Shown: piece by piece, positions 4,499-5,811 of the stretch | Numbering within the stretch: position 1 is the stretch's first letter | How the letters are laid out: the number at the start of each line of letters is the position of its first letter | Notes under the pieces: model-generated | What the model was told of the DNA's origin: nothing | The model's database searches: none | Seen by the model: the letters and a program-made list of their open reading frames with translations, nothing else | Assembly: GCA_023229245.1 (NCBI GenBank) | Contig: JALNZU010000070.1 | Location: forward strand, 1-5,811 | Direction: 5' to 3' | DNA from: Bacteroidales bacterium | GTDB lineage: Bacteria; Bacteroidota; Bacteroidia; Bacteroidales; F082 | DNA: 5,811 nt | Made by a program: the position numbers and the translations under genes

Positions 4499-5380
4499 AT
4501 GGCTATCAACATTATGGAGGCGTTCCAGCAGGAACCGCCACAACTGGACTTCATCTGGCCGGGCTTTCTGGCTGGCACCGTAGGCGCACTGGTGGCCCCC
4601 GGCGCGACCGGAAAGAGCTTCTGGGCGCTGGAGGCGGCTATGGCGATAGCTTGCAGTGTCGCAGGCGGCGACGTGGTGAACATTAAGCCGCAACACACCG
4701 GGCGCGTGGTCTATCTGGCCGGGGAAGATCCCGAACCCGCCCTGATCCGGCGCGTTCACGCCATCGGCCAGCACCTCAGCCAGTCGGCCCGCGAAGCCAT
4801 TGCCGACAACCTGACCCTAGAGCCGATCATGGGCAAGCGCCTGAACGTCATGGACGAGCGGCACCTTGCCCGCGTGGTGGAGTTCTGCGCCGATGCCCGG
4901 CTGATCGTGCTGGACACCCTGAGCCGCATTCACAGCCTGGACGAAAACAGCAACGGCGACATGGCGCGGCTTGTCGCCACGCTGGAACACGTGGCGGCCA
5001 GCACCGGGGCGGCTGTCCTGTACCTGCACCACGTCAGCAAGGGCAGCGCCCGAGAGGGCCAGACCGACCAGCAGCAGGCAGCGCGGGGCGCATCGGCCCT
5101 GATCGACAACGCCCGCTGGTGCGGCTTCGTTGCCAAGATGACCGAGGACGAGGCCAAGCGCCTGAGCGACCGCGCCTATGACCGGCAACCCATCGGCAAC
5201 GACCGGCGCGGCTTCTTCGTGCGCTTCGGCGTGAGCAAGCAGAACTACGACGCTACCCCGCTTGACCAGTGGTACGAGCGCCGAGACGGTGGCGTGCTGG
5301 TTCCGGTGGAACTGCTGGAAGTGCCGAACGGCAAGAAAGCCGGATCATTCCAGAAGGGGGGCGACGATGAGCGGTGGTAA
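4499..5380 (+). CDS. repA: RepA hexameric replicative DNA helicase (IncQ type)
   Basis: The 293-residue protein is a RecA-fold helicase that unwinds the origin after RepC binding. RSF1010 RepA is 279 aa, so the length fits. The N-terminus (INIMEAF...PPQLDF, then LAGTVGALVAPGATGKS) closely follows the RSF1010 RepA pattern. Walker A is APGATGKS at residues 33-40 (Lys39). Walker B is RLIVLD at 134-139 (Asp139). The motif YLHHVSKG (His177-His178) and the following GASALIDNARW segment match the conserved sensor and arginine-containing regions of this family. No membrane segment or signal peptide is seen. It lies downstream of the primase-like fusion and overlaps repC by 14 bp, so RepA and RepC production is probably coupled. 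No internal promoter was clear; transcription may come from the mob promoter. Confidence 0.92.
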   Translation: MAINIMEAFQQEPPQLDFIWPGFLAGTVGALVAPGATGKSFWALEAAMAIACSVAGGDVVNIKPQHTGRVVYLAGEDPEPALIRRVHAIGQHLSQSAREAIADNLTLEPIMGKRLNVMDERHLARVVEFCADARLIVLDTLSRIHSLDENSNGDMARLVATLEHVAASTGAAVLYLHHVSKGSAREGQTDQQQAARGASALIDNARWCGFVAKMTEDEAKRLSDRAYDRQPIGNDRRGFFVRFGVSKQNYDATPLDQWYERRDGGVLVPVELLEVPNGKKAGSFQKGGDDERW

Positions 5381-5811
5381 TGCAGTGACCCCTACGAGCA
5401 CCAGCGCACAAGCGCGGGTGATGCTCTACCAGCCCAGCCAGCGCCCGCGCTTGCGGTCTGGCGACTGGACAGAAACATCTTTCGGGCGATGCCGCATTGA
5501 GGGGCGGCTCGGTCAACGTCACGCCGATGTTGTGGAGGCGATCCTGTATTGCGCCGAGAAGCGCCGGGATGTTTCGGACGGTGGAATTGAGCTTCTAGTT
5601 GATCCTGCCCGTGTGCGCAAAACCCTATCAGACAGCCGATACAGCTTCGCGCAGATCGAGAAGCTTCTAGCTGAGCTTAGGGCGGCCACCATCACTATCG
5701 AAACGCCTCAGTTCGACTTCCCGATCATCGGCGGCTTGATTGACCATGTGATCCCCTCTCCCATGACTCGCCCTGACCCGCTGACGGGCGGGGAGCGGAA
5801 CCTGTGGCGGG
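5367..5811 (+). CDS. repC: RepC-like iteron-binding replication initiator, N-terminal part (continues at 1-435)
   Basis: This is the 5' part of repC, running off the window end because the circle was cut here; the last 127 bases duplicate bases 1-127. The ATG at 5367 lies within the end of repA (14-bp overlap) and has AAGGGGGG (5354-5361) about 5 nt upstream, typical of translational coupling. The next in-frame Met (5421) would drop the first 18 residues. The N-terminal ~20 residues are Ser/Thr-rich and probably disordered. From about residue 45 (GRLGQRHADVVEAIL, then LVDPARVRKTLS, then FAQIEKLLAELRAA) the pattern is helix-turn-helix-like and matches the first winged-helix domain expected of plasmid initiators. 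Gene order repA-repC followed directly by iterons is the IncQ order. Sequence similarity to RSF1010 RepC is too weak to judge by eye. Confidence 0.83.
   Translation, partial: MSGGNAVTPTSTSAQARVMLYQPSQRPRLRSGDWTETSFGRCRIEGRLGQRHADVVEAILYCAEKRRDVSDGGIELLVDPARVRKTLSDSRYSFAQIEKLLAELRAATITIETPQFDFPIIGGLIDHVIPSPMTRPDPLTGGERNLWR
5685..5811 (+). repeat. 127-bp terminal overlap identical to bases 1-127
   Basis: The last 127 bases repeat the first 127 without a mismatch, and the duplicated segment lies inside one continuous repC frame. This is the signature of a circular molecule assembled as a linear contig, not of a biological repeat; an overlap of 127 also equals a common assembly k-mer length. The true circle is 5684 bp. 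Confidence 0.95.

Overview
The window is a complete small circular plasmid, linearised inside a gene. Bases 5685-5811 repeat bases 1-127 exactly, so the circle is 5684 bp and replication gene repC runs across the join (5367-5684, then 1-435). Codon use is strongly GC-rich with good Shine-Dalgarno sites. This suggests a proteobacterial host, probably beta- or gamma-proteobacterial, but the sequence does not fix the genus. The plasmid is a cryptic, mobilizable replicon of the IncQ (strand-displacement) type. I see no resistance, metabolic, toxin-antitoxin, partition or insertion-sequence gene.

Layout around the circle: repC ends at 435 and is followed within 4 bases by four ~21-bp iterons (439-518), a short AT-rich direct repeat (524-541), and a GC-rich segment with a hairpin plus conserved tail (611-644). 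A minus-strand gene of unknown function (674-1141) follows. Next is a divergent promoter region (1172-1315) with two TTGACA/17-bp promoters and operator-like palindromes. The untranslated mob leader holds a second, inverted copy of the hairpin-plus-tail element (1344-1377) and a candidate oriT (1465-1520). The plus-strand operon is then mobC, mobA-repB, mobB (wholly nested in mobA in another frame), repA and repC, tightly packed.

How the parts work together (family knowledge plus inference): RepC binds the iterons, RepA is the hexameric helicase, and the primase-like C-terminus of the MobA fusion would prime synthesis on exposed single strands, possibly at the two inverted hairpin elements. 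MobC, the MobA relaxase and MobB would form the relaxosome at oriT, with transfer functions supplied by a helper plasmid.

Most notable points: (1) the relaxase carries a Toprim-type primase-like domain, not a recognisable RSF1010-type RepB' primase, and it has ExE where DxD is usual; (2) two 34-nt inverted elements with the same 6-3-6 hairpin/3-nt/16-nt tail design look like single-strand initiation sites but lie about 700 bp apart with a gene between them; (3) the iteron core GTCGCAC recurs in the mob promoter region; (4) the conserved primase-like region of MobA begins exactly where the nested mobB gene stops.
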